A stretch of 15,699 nucleotides of DNA from JBFKPQ01 sp041628225 (GTDB taxonomy: Bacteria > Actinomycetota > Acidimicrobiia > Spongiisociales > JAENVV01), in the NCBI GenBank assembly GCA_041628225.1, contig JBFKPQ010000049.1, positions 1-15,699 of the forward strand, given 5' to 3'. The notes under the pieces are model-generated. The model had not been told where the DNA came from and made no database searches. It saw nothing but the letters and a program-made list of their open reading frames with translations. Shown in pieces: positions 5,654 to 12,969 of this stretch. A program made the position numbers and the translations under genes. Each line of letters begins with the position of its first letter. Position 1 is the stretch's first letter.

Positions 5654-6025
5654 ATGAGATCTGACATCGGACGTCTGGCCGGGGTGCTCATCTTCACCGA
5701 GGAGGACCGTCACGAAGCCATGGAGGTGTTCTACGTGGACGTACTCGGCCTGGTGCCGAGGAGCCGACGGCCCGGCTTCGTGAACTTCGCGTGGGGGGAT
5801 CTGCGCCTCACCATCGCCACGCACTCGGAGGTCTCTGGCCCGGCGCGCGATCCTCGCCGGGTGATGATCAATCTGGCCGTCGAGGACATCGACGCCGCGG
5901 CGCGCCAGCTCGCAGGATCGGGAGTCGACTTCATCCGACCACCGGAATACGAGTCGTGGGGTGGGTACGTGGCCACGTTCCGAGATCCGGACGGCAACCT
6001 CGTGCAACTCCTCCAAATGCCATGA
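5654..6025 (+). CDS. VOC-superfamily (glyoxalase/bleomycin resistance-like) protein
   Basis: The 123-residue product has the paired beta-alpha-beta-beta-beta layout of the vicinal oxygen chelate fold. The first module is GRLAGVLIFTEEDRHEAMEV and VFYVDVLGLVPR; the second is MINLAVEDIDAAARQLAGSG, ending in the diagnostic ATFRDPDGNLVQLLQ. Members include glyoxalase I-like lyases, dioxygenases, epimerases and drug-binding proteins. The usual metal ligands are not obvious: the first strand lacks a His, and the terminal acidic ligand of the GN-x-x-E pattern is Gln. It may therefore be non-catalytic or use an atypical site. I chose the ATG at 5654 over an in-frame GTG at 5624 because the fold begins there and the GTG lies inside the palindrome. 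It is divergent from the acyl-CoA dehydrogenase and may share its control region. Confidence 0.82.
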   Translation: MRSDIGRLAGVLIFTEEDRHEAMEVFYVDVLGLVPRSRRPGFVNFAWGDLRLTIATHSEVSGPARDPRRVMINLAVEDIDAAARQLAGSGVDFIRPPEYESWGGYVATFRDPDGNLVQLLQMP

Positions 6026-6074
6026 CGTTCGGCCCTACGACGGAGCACTGGCCGGGGGCGAAACTGAGGACGTG

Positions 6075-6464
6075 GTGCAGACCGCCCGACGTCCGCCTCA
6101 GCCGCCGCTGACAGCGATCGCCCGCCGCCTGCCGGCCGCAGTGTTCATGCTGCACGGCATGGCGCATCTCGTCGGAACCGCGGCCGCCCTCGCCGCACTC
6201 CGTGCGGGCGAGTCTCTGAGCCTCGTCATCGGAGAGGCTTCGTCGACCTGGGGTCTGCGGGGGCTCATGTGGGCGTGGGCGATCGTTGCAGCCGGCTACG
6301 TCGGAGTGGCCGTCGCCGAATGGGTCGACGACCGACGGTGGCGAATCTGGCTGTTCGCGGTCACCGTCGCGTCACTCGTACTGGTCATCACGGCGCTCCC
6401 GGCCACGTGGATCGGCCTGATCATCGACGGCGTGATCCTCGGATGGCTGGGACGCCGGCCGTGA
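6075..6464 (+). CDS. Small integral membrane protein, four predicted helices
   Basis: The product is about 129 residues and strongly hydrophobic. Predicted membrane spans are AVFMLHGMAHLVGTAAALAAL, GLMWAWAIVAAGYVGVAVAE, WLFAVTVASLVLVITALP and TWIGLIIDGVILGWL, joined by short charged loops (WVDDRRWR). The RLPAAVFMLHGMAHLVG opening recalls small actinobacterial membrane proteins of unknown role; I do not assign a function. The start is uncertain: GTG codons at 6072 and 6075 follow TGAGGA (6065-6070) with very short spacing, and an upstream in-frame start at 5961 would overlap the VOC gene with non-coding-like sequence. Its stop overlaps the GTG of the next gene by 4 nt (GTGA), so the two are probably translationally coupled. 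Confidence 0.68.
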   Translation: MQTARRPPQPPLTAIARRLPAAVFMLHGMAHLVGTAAALAALRAGESLSLVIGEASSTWGLRGLMWAWAIVAAGYVGVAVAEWVDDRRWRIWLFAVTVASLVLVITALPATWIGLIIDGVILGWLGRRP

Positions 6465-7282
6465 CTCCGGCGCTCTTCGTGGTGCTGGCGGTCGCACTGT
6501 TTTTGGTCGGGTGGCTGGTGCCTCCTCTGCGCCCTCGTGCTCCCTACTGGGAGCCATTCGCCGTCGCCACCACCGTGGAGGACGTTCCTCCGGTGGTGCG
6601 CCGTCACGTCCACGCGGTCACCGCCGGCAGGATGCCGGTCGTCATCGGGTCGATGGTCGTGGTCGGCCGAGCCCGCGTCCACCTGGCGCGGCGCCCGCCG
6701 GTCTGGGTGCGGGCGCGGAGTGAACTCTGGCCCGGCGCGGCCTTCGAGAATCGCTTTCGGGTGACGTGGTTTGGTCTTCCCGTGTTCACCGTTGTGGACA
6801 GGTATGTGGCGGGCCGCGGTTCCACGCGGGTCGGCGGTGCGGTCGAGTCCGGACCGAAGATCGACCAGGCGGCTTCGATTGCGCTGTGGGCCTTGTCGAT
6901 GCTGTCGCCCGAGATCATGGCCGCTCCGCACGCCGGCGAATGGGAGGCGATGGACGAGACGGTCGCCCGGCTGCATCTCGTCGACCGGCACGGGCGGCGC
7001 AGCCACCTGGATGCGCACTTCGACGCCGAATCGCACCTGCTGGCAGCGGTCGTCGCCGACCGGTTCAAGCGGAGCGTCGATGAACTCCCGACCCGTTGGA
7101 CCGGCCACTTCACGGAGTGGAGGGAGCACCCCGGCCCGGACGGCGTGCCGCTATTGCTGCCAGACCGGCTCCACTTGATCTGGGCGGACGAGCGCCGGCC
7201 GTGGCTCGTATGGCGCCTCTCAGGAGTTGCGTGGAACGTCCCGGTCGGGGTGCACAGCGACCCGTTCTCGCTCATCAGCTGA
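6461..7282 (+). CDS. DUF6544-like protein with N-terminal membrane anchor
   Basis: The 273-residue product starts with one hydrophobic helix (PALFVVLAVALFLVGWLVPP) and then a soluble, beta-rich domain. Recognisable stretches are FRVTWFGLPVFTVVDRYVAG, a HLDAHFDAESHLLAAVVADR strand pair and a terminal WLVWRLSGVAWNV. The arrangement resembles DUF6544 proteins, whose function is unknown; the match is from memory and moderate. The GTG at 6461 overlaps the upstream stop by 4 nt; ATG 6443, in the same frame, would add six residues and is a reasonable alternative. The membrane-anchored partner upstream suggests a two-gene envelope unit. The next gene starts 29 bp on with its own ribosome site. Confidence 0.65.
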   Translation: MTPALFVVLAVALFLVGWLVPPLRPRAPYWEPFAVATTVEDVPPVVRRHVHAVTAGRMPVVIGSMVVVGRARVHLARRPPVWVRARSELWPGAAFENRFRVTWFGLPVFTVVDRYVAGRGSTRVGGAVESGPKIDQAASIALWALSMLSPEIMAAPHAGEWEAMDETVARLHLVDRHGRRSHLDAHFDAESHLLAAVVADRFKRSVDELPTRWTGHFTEWREHPGPDGVPLLLPDRLHLIWADERRPWLVWRLSGVAWNVPVGVHSDPFSLIS

Positions 7283-7310
7283 TCTAGCCTCATCGCCGAG
7301 GAGGACAACC

Positions 7311-8669
7311 ATGCGTTCGATAAATCCGGCCACGGGCGAGGTGGTCGCCGACTACGAAGCACACACGCCCGAGCAGGTGCGCGCCATCATCGAGCTGGCC
7401 GACGCCACACAGCGAACGTGGCGACGGACCACGTTTGCGCAGCGCGCGACGATTCTCCACGCTGCCGCCATGCGGCTGGAGGCCAGGAAGGACGAACTCG
7501 CCGAGCTGATGGCACTCGAGATGGGCAAGCCGCTCTCGCAGGGTCTCGGTGAGGTGCAGAAGTGTGCCTGGGTGTGCCGGTACTACGCAGACGAAGCGGA
7601 AGGCCAACTGGCCGATGTTCCGATCGCCACCGAGCGAAAGAGCTTCGTGCACTACGAACCGCTCGGCGTGATCCTGGCGGTGATGCCGTGGAACTTCCCG
7701 CTGTGGCAGGTCTTCCGATTCGCGGCTCCGGCCCTCATGGCCGGTAACGCCGGCGTGCTGAAGCATGCTTCCAACGTGTCGGGTGCCGCAATGGCCATCG
7801 AAGACGTCTTCCGCGAGGCCGGTCTTCCGGACGGTTTGTTCGCCGCGCTGCTCATTCCGTCGAGCGAGGTGGCGGCGGTGATCGAGAATCCGCTGGTCCG
7901 TGCCGTCACCTTGACGGGAAGCGAGAAGGCCGGTGCGGCGGTCGCGGCCAAGGCCGGGGCGGAGCTCAAGAAGTCTGTGCTCGAACTGGGGGGCTCGGAT
8001 CCGTACGTCGTGCTCGAGGATGCCGACCTCGATCTGGCCGTCGACGCCTGTGCGGCCAGTCGTCTCATCAACAGCGGGCAGAGCTGTATTGCCGCCAAAC
8101 GGTTCATCGTGGTCGATGCCGTCCACGACGCGTTCGTCGACAAGCTGGTTGCGTCGCTCGGTTCCAAACGCGTCGGAGATCCCTTCGATCCGGCAACGGA
8201 CGTCGGTCCGCAGGCGCGTGAAGATCTCCGGGACGAACTCCACGAGCAGGTCACCCAGAGCATCGCCGCCGGAGCGGAGGTCGCCCTCGGTGGAGTGGTG
8301 CCGGAAGGCCCCGGAGCCTTCTACCCCGTGACGGTACTGACGGGCGTACGGCCCGGCATGCCCGCCTACGACGACGAACTGTTCGGCCCGGTGGCGGCCG
8401 TGATCCGGGTCGCCGACGAGGCCGAGGCCATCGATGTGGCCAACGACAGCCGGTACGGTCTCGGAGCTGCGGTGTTCACTGCCGACCGGGAGCGCGGAGA
8501 GCGGATCGCGGCGGAGTATCTCGAGGCAGGTGCCACGTTCGTCAACGCGCTCGTGGCGTCCGACCCGCGGCTCCCGTTCGGAGGCATCAAGCAGTCCGGA
8601 TACGGACGCGAACTGTCGGCGCTCGGCATTCGGGAGTTCATGAATGCCAAGACCGTGGTGGTGGCGTGA
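7311..8669 (+). CDS. NAD(P)-dependent succinate-semialdehyde dehydrogenase (Sad/YneI-like)
   Basis: The 452-residue product is a full-length aldehyde dehydrogenase. Seen motifs: PWNFPLWQVFRFAAPALMAG (126-145) with the oxyanion Asn, LKHASN (150-155) with the cofactor Lys, LELGGSDPY (224-232) with catalytic Glu225, and NSGQSCIAAKRF (254-265) with nucleophile Cys259. The C-terminal SDPRLPFGGIKQSGYGRELS is close to the E. coli Sad/YneI ending. The expected reaction is oxidation of succinate semialdehyde, or a related aldehyde, to the acid in the cytoplasm; the true substrate is an inference. The start is well supported: GAGGAGGA at 7298-7305 lies five bases before the ATG. The stop overlaps the next gene's ATG (TGATG), indicating co-translation with the epimerase. 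Confidence 0.88.
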   Translation: MRSINPATGEVVADYEAHTPEQVRAIIELADATQRTWRRTTFAQRATILHAAAMRLEARKDELAELMALEMGKPLSQGLGEVQKCAWVCRYYADEAEGQLADVPIATERKSFVHYEPLGVILAVMPWNFPLWQVFRFAAPALMAGNAGVLKHASNVSGAAMAIEDVFREAGLPDGLFAALLIPSSEVAAVIENPLVRAVTLTGSEKAGAAVAAKAGAELKKSVLELGGSDPYVVLEDADLDLAVDACAASRLINSGQSCIAAKRFIVVDAVHDAFVDKLVASLGSKRVGDPFDPATDVGPQAREDLRDELHEQVTQSIAAGAEVALGGVVPEGPGAFYPVTVLTGVRPGMPAYDDELFGPVAAVIRVADEAEAIDVANDSRYGLGAAVFTADRERGERIAAEYLEAGATFVNALVASDPRLPFGGIKQSGYGRELSALGIREFMNAKTVVVA

Positions 8670-9505
8670 TGCAGAACATCGTGGTGACGGGTGGCAGCGG
8701 AAAAGCCGGCCGTGCGGTCCTCCGGGAGCTGCACGAGCACGGGTATCGCGTGAAGAACGTCGACATCGAAGCCTCGCGCGATCCCGACGCCGCTGACCTC
8801 ATCGTGGACCTCGCCGATCTCGGCCAGACGTGGGAGGCGCTCCGGGGTGCCGACGCGGTGGTGCACCTCGCGGCTGTGCCTGCTCCGAACATCCTCACCG
8901 ACGCCGAGACGTTTCGGATCAACACGCTGTCGACCTACCACGTGTTCTCGGTGGCGGTCGAGATGGGACTCGAACGGGTCGTCTGGGCGTCCTCGGAGAC
9001 CCTCTTGGGGCTGCCCTTCGACCGGCACGATCCGGCCTACGCGCCGATCGACGAGCAGCATCCGCTGTGGCCGGAGTTTCACTACGCATTGGCGAAGCTG
9101 GCGGGGGAGACGCTCGCCGACCAGTTCGCCCGTTGGTCGGGGATCCCGTTCATCAGCCTTCGCTACTCGAACGTCATGGAAGGACACGACTACGCCCGCT
9201 TCGCCGGCTTCCAGGACGATCCCGCGATGCGCGCCTGGAACCTGTGGGGCTACGTCGATGCGCGCGACGTCGCCCAGTGCACCCGCCTGGCACTCGAGGC
9301 CGACGTGACCGGCCACGAGCCGTTCATCGTCGCGGCGGCCGACACCTGCATGGATCGGACAAACGACGAACTGATGGCCGCCGTCTATCCGAACACCGAA
9401 CACCGTGCCAACGGTCGGGGTGCCCACGAGACACTGTTGTCGATCGACAAGGCGAAGGCGGTACTCGGATACCGACCGGCATACACATGGCGCGACCACC
9501 GGTGA
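8669..9505 (+). CDS. NAD-dependent epimerase/dehydratase (extended SDR)
   Basis: The 278-residue product starts with the Rossmann motif TGGSGKAG (7-14) and Asp32 after the second strand, typical of NAD preference. VVHLAA (64-69) is the family's strand-4 motif. The catalytic triad is readable as Ser108/Ser109 (WASSET) with Tyr139 and Lys143 (YALAK). Sugar-nucleotide epimerases and dehydratases share this fold. The substrate region (RYSNVMEGHDYARF) does not identify the substrate, and no sugar biosynthesis genes are nearby. ATG 8669 overlaps the aldehyde dehydrogenase stop by one base; GTG 8666 is an alternative. Coupling to an aldehyde dehydrogenase hints at a role in sugar-acid or aldehyde catabolism, but this is inference. 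The stop codon lies within a 16-bp operator-like palindrome. Confidence 0.83.
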   Translation: MQNIVVTGGSGKAGRAVLRELHEHGYRVKNVDIEASRDPDAADLIVDLADLGQTWEALRGADAVVHLAAVPAPNILTDAETFRINTLSTYHVFSVAVEMGLERVVWASSETLLGLPFDRHDPAYAPIDEQHPLWPEFHYALAKLAGETLADQFARWSGIPFISLRYSNVMEGHDYARFAGFQDDPAMRAWNLWGYVDARDVAQCTRLALEADVTGHEPFIVAAADTCMDRTNDELMAAVYPNTEHRANGRGAHETLLSIDKAKAVLGYRPAYTWRDHR

Positions 9506-9517
9506 ACGAGCGTTCAC
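9502..9517. promoter_or_regulatory. TetR-type operator candidate GTGAACG-AG-CGTTCAC
   Basis: Two perfect 7-bp inverted arms around a 2-bp centre, beginning at the end of the epimerase stop codon and ending 23 bp before the second acyl-CoA dehydrogenase ATG. It would cover the -35 region of a promoter whose -10 is TAGGAT at 9527-9532. The shape matches operators of TetR-family regulators of acyl-CoA genes; no TetR gene is in the window. Confidence 0.55.
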
Positions 9518-9540
9518 ATGCGTCCCTAGGATGAGTGATC

Positions 9541-10686
9541 ATGCAGTTCACTCCCGAACATGACCAGTTCCGGCAGGTCGTCCGATCGTTCGTCGAACGG
9601 GAGGTCAACCCGCACGTAGAGGCCTGGGAGGCGGCCGGGATGATGCCGCTCCACGACGTGTTCGGAGCCATGGGAAAGCTCGGATTCTTCGGTTTGGAAT
9701 ACGATCCCGCCGTCGGCGGACAGGGAGCGGACCATGGTTTCACCGTCGTGCTCGCAGAGGAGATGGGTCGGGCCGACCACGGCTCGATCGGCATGGCCGT
9801 CGGTGTGCAGGCCGACATGGCCACCCCGTCGCTCGCCAAATTCGGCTCCGACGACCTCAGAGAGCGGTATCTGACTCCCGCCCTGCGCGGCGAGATGGTG
9901 GCTGCGATCGCGGTCACCGAACCCGACGCCGGCTCCGATGTCGCCGCCATCCGAACGCGCGCCGTGCGCGACGGTGACGAGTGGGTGATCAACGGCTCGA
10001 AGCTCTACATCACCAATTCGCTACAGGCCGATTGGCTATGCCTACTGGCCCGAACCTCCGACGAGGGCGGCTATCAGGGGATGAGCCAGATCATCGTTCC
10101 GACGGATGCGCCTGGATTCGAAGTGTCGAAGAAGCTCGACAAACTGGGGATGCGCGCCTCGGACACCGGCCTCCTCACCTTCTCCGACGTTCGGGTGCCG
10201 GTCGCCAACACCATCGGTGAGATCGGGCAGGGCTTCCAGCAGCAGATGGCGCAGTTCGTGATCGAGCGCATGTGGGCCGCGTATTCGTCCGTTGGAGGCA
10301 TGGACCGTGCGCTGGAGCGAACGGCCGACTATCTCCGTCAGCGGACGGTGTTCGGGCGGCCGTTGCTCGCCAACCAGTACATCCAGTTCAAGCTCGCCGA
10401 ACTCGCTGCCGAGGTCGACCTGTTGCGGCGCTACAACTACGCGCTCGTCGACGCCTACGGTCGCGGAGGCGACCCCACCAGGATGGCCACGATCGCCAAG
10501 CTGAAGTCCGGGAGGCTGTCGCGCGAAGTCGCCGACTGGTGTCTGCAGTTCCACGGTGGCGTCGGCTACATGGAGGAAACCTGGACGTCCCGCTACCTCC
10601 GCGACTCGCGCCTCGGTGCGATCGGCGGAGGTGCGGATGAAGTCATGCTTCAGGTGCTGGCCCGGATGGACGGGTACACGGTCTGA
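9541..10686 (+). CDS. Acyl-CoA dehydrogenase, long-chain/isovaleryl-type active site
   Basis: The 381-residue product is intact and of standard length. Markers: AIAVTEPDAGSDVAA (122-136), KKLDKLGMRASDTGLLTFSD (197-216), YLRQRTVFGRPL and LQFHGGVGYMEE near the C-terminus. It should dehydrogenate an acyl-CoA using FAD and hand electrons to ETF. The C-terminal IGGGADEVMLQVL has Gly where medium-chain enzymes carry the catalytic Glu; Glu242 in FVIERMWAA is the inferred base, the alternative position known from long-chain and isovaleryl-CoA enzymes. The ATG at 9541 lies nine bases after AGGA (9528-9531); an in-frame GTG at 9535 has only 3-nt spacing. A palindromic operator candidate sits just upstream. 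It could be regulated apart from the aldehyde dehydrogenase-epimerase pair. Confidence 0.9.
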   Translation: MQFTPEHDQFRQVVRSFVEREVNPHVEAWEAAGMMPLHDVFGAMGKLGFFGLEYDPAVGGQGADHGFTVVLAEEMGRADHGSIGMAVGVQADMATPSLAKFGSDDLRERYLTPALRGEMVAAIAVTEPDAGSDVAAIRTRAVRDGDEWVINGSKLYITNSLQADWLCLLARTSDEGGYQGMSQIIVPTDAPGFEVSKKLDKLGMRASDTGLLTFSDVRVPVANTIGEIGQGFQQQMAQFVIERMWAAYSSVGGMDRALERTADYLRQRTVFGRPLLANQYIQFKLAELAAEVDLLRRYNYALVDAYGRGGDPTRMATIAKLKSGRLSREVADWCLQFHGGVGYMEETWTSRYLRDSRLGAIGGGADEVMLQVLARMDGYTV

Positions 10687-10689
10687 CCG

Positions 10690-10695
10690 TACCCT
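10690..10695 (+). promoter_or_regulatory. Leaderless -10 box (TACCCT) for the YihY/BrkB gene
   Basis: TACCCT followed by six bases and the ATG at 10702, the same spacing as at the antitoxin gene. The gap after the acyl-CoA dehydrogenase stop is only 15 bp and holds no Shine-Dalgarno, so leaderless initiation is plausible. Confidence 0.4.
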
Positions 10696-10701
10696 GGGCG
10701 C

Positions 10702-11646
10702 ATGGCCAGACTGATCGAACTCTCCAAGCGCATCGCCGCCGAATTCAAGGAAGACTTGGGGAGCCGCATGGCCGGCTCCATCGCGTACCGCACGATCTTC
10801 GCGCTGGCTCCCCTGCTGCTGATCGCCGTGTCGATCGCCGGATTCGTCTACGAAGGTGAAGAGGCTCGCAACCGCCTCGTCACGCAGCTCGAGCCGGTCG
10901 CCGGATCCGAGGTCACCGACCTCGTGGCAGGCATCGTCGATCAGGCCCAGACGAGCCGGGGCATCAGCGGCGTGATCGGCTTCCTCCTGCTCGCCTGGAC
11001 GTCGAGTGCGCTCCTGCTGGAGGTGCAGAGCGCGCTCAACGTCGTGTTCGGGATGCGCGACAAGGTGGCGGGTGGCGTGGGCGGATTCATCCGCCAGCGC
11101 CTGTCGGCCATGACGGCGGCACTCGTGGTCGGTGCTCTGCTGGTTGGCTCGATGATGGTGAACAGTTTGGTGGGCGTCATCGAGAGCCAGTTCGACATGA
11201 CGGGCGGGGCGGCAGCTGCGCTGCGGATCGCGTCGCCGGTCGCGTCCCTCGCCTTGCTCGGTGGCGTGTTCGTTCTTCTCTTCCGCTATCTGCCGTCTGA
11301 TCGCATCCCCTGGCGAGCGGCTCGGATCGGTGGCTTGGCGACGGCGGTGGCGTTCGTGGTGGGTTCGCTGGCCGTATCGCTGTTCTTCGATCCCGCGCGG
11401 TTCTCCAGCACGGGCTTCGCGGGCGGCTTCGTCCTCATCCTCTTCATGGTCTACGTGCTCGCCCAGATCTTCCTGCTGGGAGCTGAGATCACGAAGGTGC
11501 TGTTGCTTTCGGGCGACGCTCCGACCGGCGTCGAACCCGAACGACCGACCGAGGCACCGGTCGATCGGGTGGCGGGAGGGGTCGGTGCATTCGTCGCCGG
11601 GATCGCCGTCGGAGCCGCGCTGTTGCTTCGAGGGCGCCGCCGCTGA
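10702..11646 (+). CDS. YihY/BrkB-family membrane protein
   Basis: The 314-residue product has the family pattern. A cytoplasmic N-terminal helix leads to RMAGSIAYRTIFALAPLLLI (residues 22-41, the conserved A-x-x-F-x-x-x-P-x-L region). Further spans fall near 90-112, 137-160, 177-196, 210-232 and 240-262, with FRYLPSDRIPWRAARIGGL as the typical cytoplasmic loop. A charged Pro/Glu linker and an extra C-terminal hydrophobic helix (GGVGAFVAGIAVGAALLL) complete it. BrkB homologues were named for serum resistance in Bordetella and wrongly annotated as RNase BN; the transport or structural role is unresolved. It ends with TGA whose last base directly abuts the stop codon of a convergent gene (TGATCA). 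Confidence 0.88.
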   Translation: MARLIELSKRIAAEFKEDLGSRMAGSIAYRTIFALAPLLLIAVSIAGFVYEGEEARNRLVTQLEPVAGSEVTDLVAGIVDQAQTSRGISGVIGFLLLAWTSSALLLEVQSALNVVFGMRDKVAGGVGGFIRQRLSAMTAALVVGALLVGSMMVNSLVGVIESQFDMTGGAAAALRIASPVASLALLGGVFVLLFRYLPSDRIPWRAARIGGLATAVAFVVGSLAVSLFFDPARFSSTGFAGGFVLILFMVYVLAQIFLLGAEITKVLLLSGDAPTGVEPERPTEAPVDRVAGGVGAFVAGIAVGAALLLRGRRR

Positions 11647-11832
11647 TCAGGCCGCCATCTCGGCGGGTTCGTCGAGGAGGCGCTGGCCGGCATGGATGAG
11701 CGTCAGGGCCAGGCGCCGTCGCAGCGGCGGACTGGGTCTGACCAGGTGGTCGATGATGTGACGTTCGTCGAGACGGAGCACGAGGTTCTGGGCGCGAGCT
11801 TTCGGGACGTCGGTGAGGTGGTGCAGGTTCAT
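11647..11832 (-). CDS. Small 61-aa protein coupled to the ArsR-type regulator
   Basis: The ATG at 11832 overlaps the regulator's stop codon by 4 nt (ATGA), and the frame runs 61 codons. The product is basic and helical, with an HHLTDVPKARAQNLVLRLDE start and an RRRLALTLIHAGQRLLDEPA end. It has no membrane segment or signal peptide. The tight coupling and arginine-rich helix suggest a genuine small protein working with, or made in ratio to, the regulator, but no family is recognised. GC-rich third positions support coding. Its stop codon directly abuts the convergent YihY/BrkB stop. Chance extension of an overlapping frame cannot be excluded. Confidence 0.6.
   Translation of the reverse strand: MNLHHLTDVPKARAQNLVLRLDERHIIDHLVRPSPPLRRRLALTLIHAGQRLLDEPAEMAA
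11652..11666. terminator. Weak hairpin at the convergent junction
   Basis: CCGCC-ATCTC-GGCGG, a 5-bp GC stem six bases beyond the YihY/BrkB stop and inside the 3' end of the 61-residue gene. No T-tract. It could slow polymerase from either side but is not a confident terminator. Confidence 0.25.
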
Positions 11833-12887
11833 GGGGACTTCCTTTCGTCAGGACCGGCCAGGAATCGACCCATGAGTCGAGCTGCCTCCGGCACGATTTC
11901 TCGACGCAGGCCGTAGACGCTGGCGTCCTTCTGTTGGTCGACGCGTACGCTGATGAGGCCCGCCGAGCGCAAGAGACCGATGTGATGGTGGAGGGTCGAT
12001 TTGGCGAGGCCCAGCTGGTCGCTGAGTTCTCCGAGTGTCGCCGTCCCTTCGGCCAAGATCTTCAGGATGCGGAGCCGCCGCTCGTCTCCCAATGCCTTGT
12101 ACGTGGCGACGAGCCAGCCGGGCGGGGCTGTGGGGTCGGCATCGAGGTATTCGTCACCGACCGGATAGGTGATGTGCAGGGTGTCGCCGTGTTCGGTGAG
12201 GAGCGACCAGGGTCGGATGAGCACCGACGGGGCCAGCTCCACTCGAGTGATACCGGGCTGGATGGTGTACGTCACGCCGTTGGTGGCGTGTTCGATGAGA
12301 TCTTCGACCGGTAGCGCGAGCGCCAATCCCCGGAGACCCGCCGCCGAACGCTCGGCGGCTTCGAAGAACGGTTCCAGATGCGGCTCAACCGACTCGTAGA
12401 ACCTGCGATAGGCGCGCGACAGGCGTTCGCCCAGCCCGTTTGCGGCTGCGGTGAACAGCCGCTCGGCGACGACTGAGACCTTCTCCTCGCTCTCGGCGAG
12501 CACCGCAGCTTGCGCATCGACGTCACCCTTGGCGGCGAGGCGCGCCGTGTCCGCGTCGCCGTGATAGGCGAGGTCGAGAACGAGTTCGAGAATGCGCTCG
12601 GATGCCGTGGTGGCCAGCGCGCCCAGAAAGCCGTCGAGTGTGCCATCTCCCACGGCTCCGACCAGAGCCACCGCCGTGAGATCTCCGCCCAGCTCGGTCA
12701 GCTCTGCAGCCAGATCGTCCGGTACGTCTCCACGCAGTACGGAAAACCAGTCCTGGCCGAGTTCGAAGTTGCTGCAGTCGTCGTGCTTGCCCGACCACAG
12801 CGCGACGAGGAGTTCGTGACCGGGGGAGGTCACGATGTCCACCTGCACGCGTGGCCGCTGGCGGGTGAAGTCTTCGACAGGAGTCAT
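11829..12887 (-). CDS. ArsR-family regulator with C-terminal winged helix and large N-terminal domain
   Basis: The 352-residue product has its winged helix at residues 258-327: YKALGDERRLRILKILAEG, then LSDQLGLAKSTLHHHIGLLR as the recognition region and SVYGL closing the wing. The N-terminal 250 residues are mostly helical and acidic, of the kind seen in long actinobacterial ArsR-like proteins, and probably sense a ligand or mediate dimerisation; the signal is unknown. The cysteine-poor sequence argues against classic metal sensing. The ATG at 12887 follows AGGA with 4-nt spacing. Its promoter is strong and flanked by inverted arms, suggesting autoregulation. It lies downstream of, and codirectional with, the SLH-protein operon, and its stop overlaps the start of a 61-residue gene. 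Confidence 0.85.
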   Translation of the reverse strand: MTPVEDFTRQRPRVQVDIVTSPGHELLVALWSGKHDDCSNFELGQDWFSVLRGDVPDDLAAELTELGGDLTAVALVGAVGDGTLDGFLGALATTASERILELVLDLAYHGDADTARLAAKGDVDAQAAVLAESEEKVSVVAERLFTAAANGLGERLSRAYRRFYESVEPHLEPFFEAAERSAAGLRGLALALPVEDLIEHATNGVTYTIQPGITRVELAPSVLIRPWSLLTEHGDTLHITYPVGDEYLDADPTAPPGWLVATYKALGDERRLRILKILAEGTATLGELSDQLGLAKSTLHHHIGLLRSAGLISVRVDQQKDASVYGLRREIVPEAARLMGRFLAGPDERKSP

Positions 12888-12910
12888 GTCGTCCTAACTC
12901 GCTCGTACTG

Positions 12911-12959
12911 TTCGAAATATATCGAATGTGCGGAGCAAAGTCAAACTAATTCGAATGTG
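12911..12959 (-). promoter_or_regulatory. Promoter and operator region of the ArsR-type gene
   Basis: On the minus strand: TTGACT (12939-12944), a 17-bp spacer and TATATT (12916-12921), close to the sigma-70 consensus. The -10 is exactly framed by inverted arms TTCGA and TCGAA (12911-12926). CACATTCGA occurs twice on the minus strand, beside the -10 (12922-12930) and upstream of the -35 (12951-12959). This suggests autorepression by the product. The AT-rich patch stands out from its GC-rich surroundings. Confidence 0.7.
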
Positions 12960-12969
12960 ATCTGACAGG

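Noticed and set aside
4500..5657. Long plus-strand frame (385 codons) opposite the acyl-CoA dehydrogenase
   Set aside because: It is antisense to a gene with unmistakable family motifs; high GC keeps the opposite frame open. No domain is recognisable in its translation.
8366..9517. Minus-strand frame of 383 codons over the aldehyde dehydrogenase/epimerase junction
   Set aside because: Shadow of the epimerase and aldehyde dehydrogenase genes, which have complete catalytic motifs.
9502..9517. KstR-type sterol regulon operator
   Set aside because: KstR sites have AAC-N2-GTT spacing; here AAC and GTT are four bases apart.
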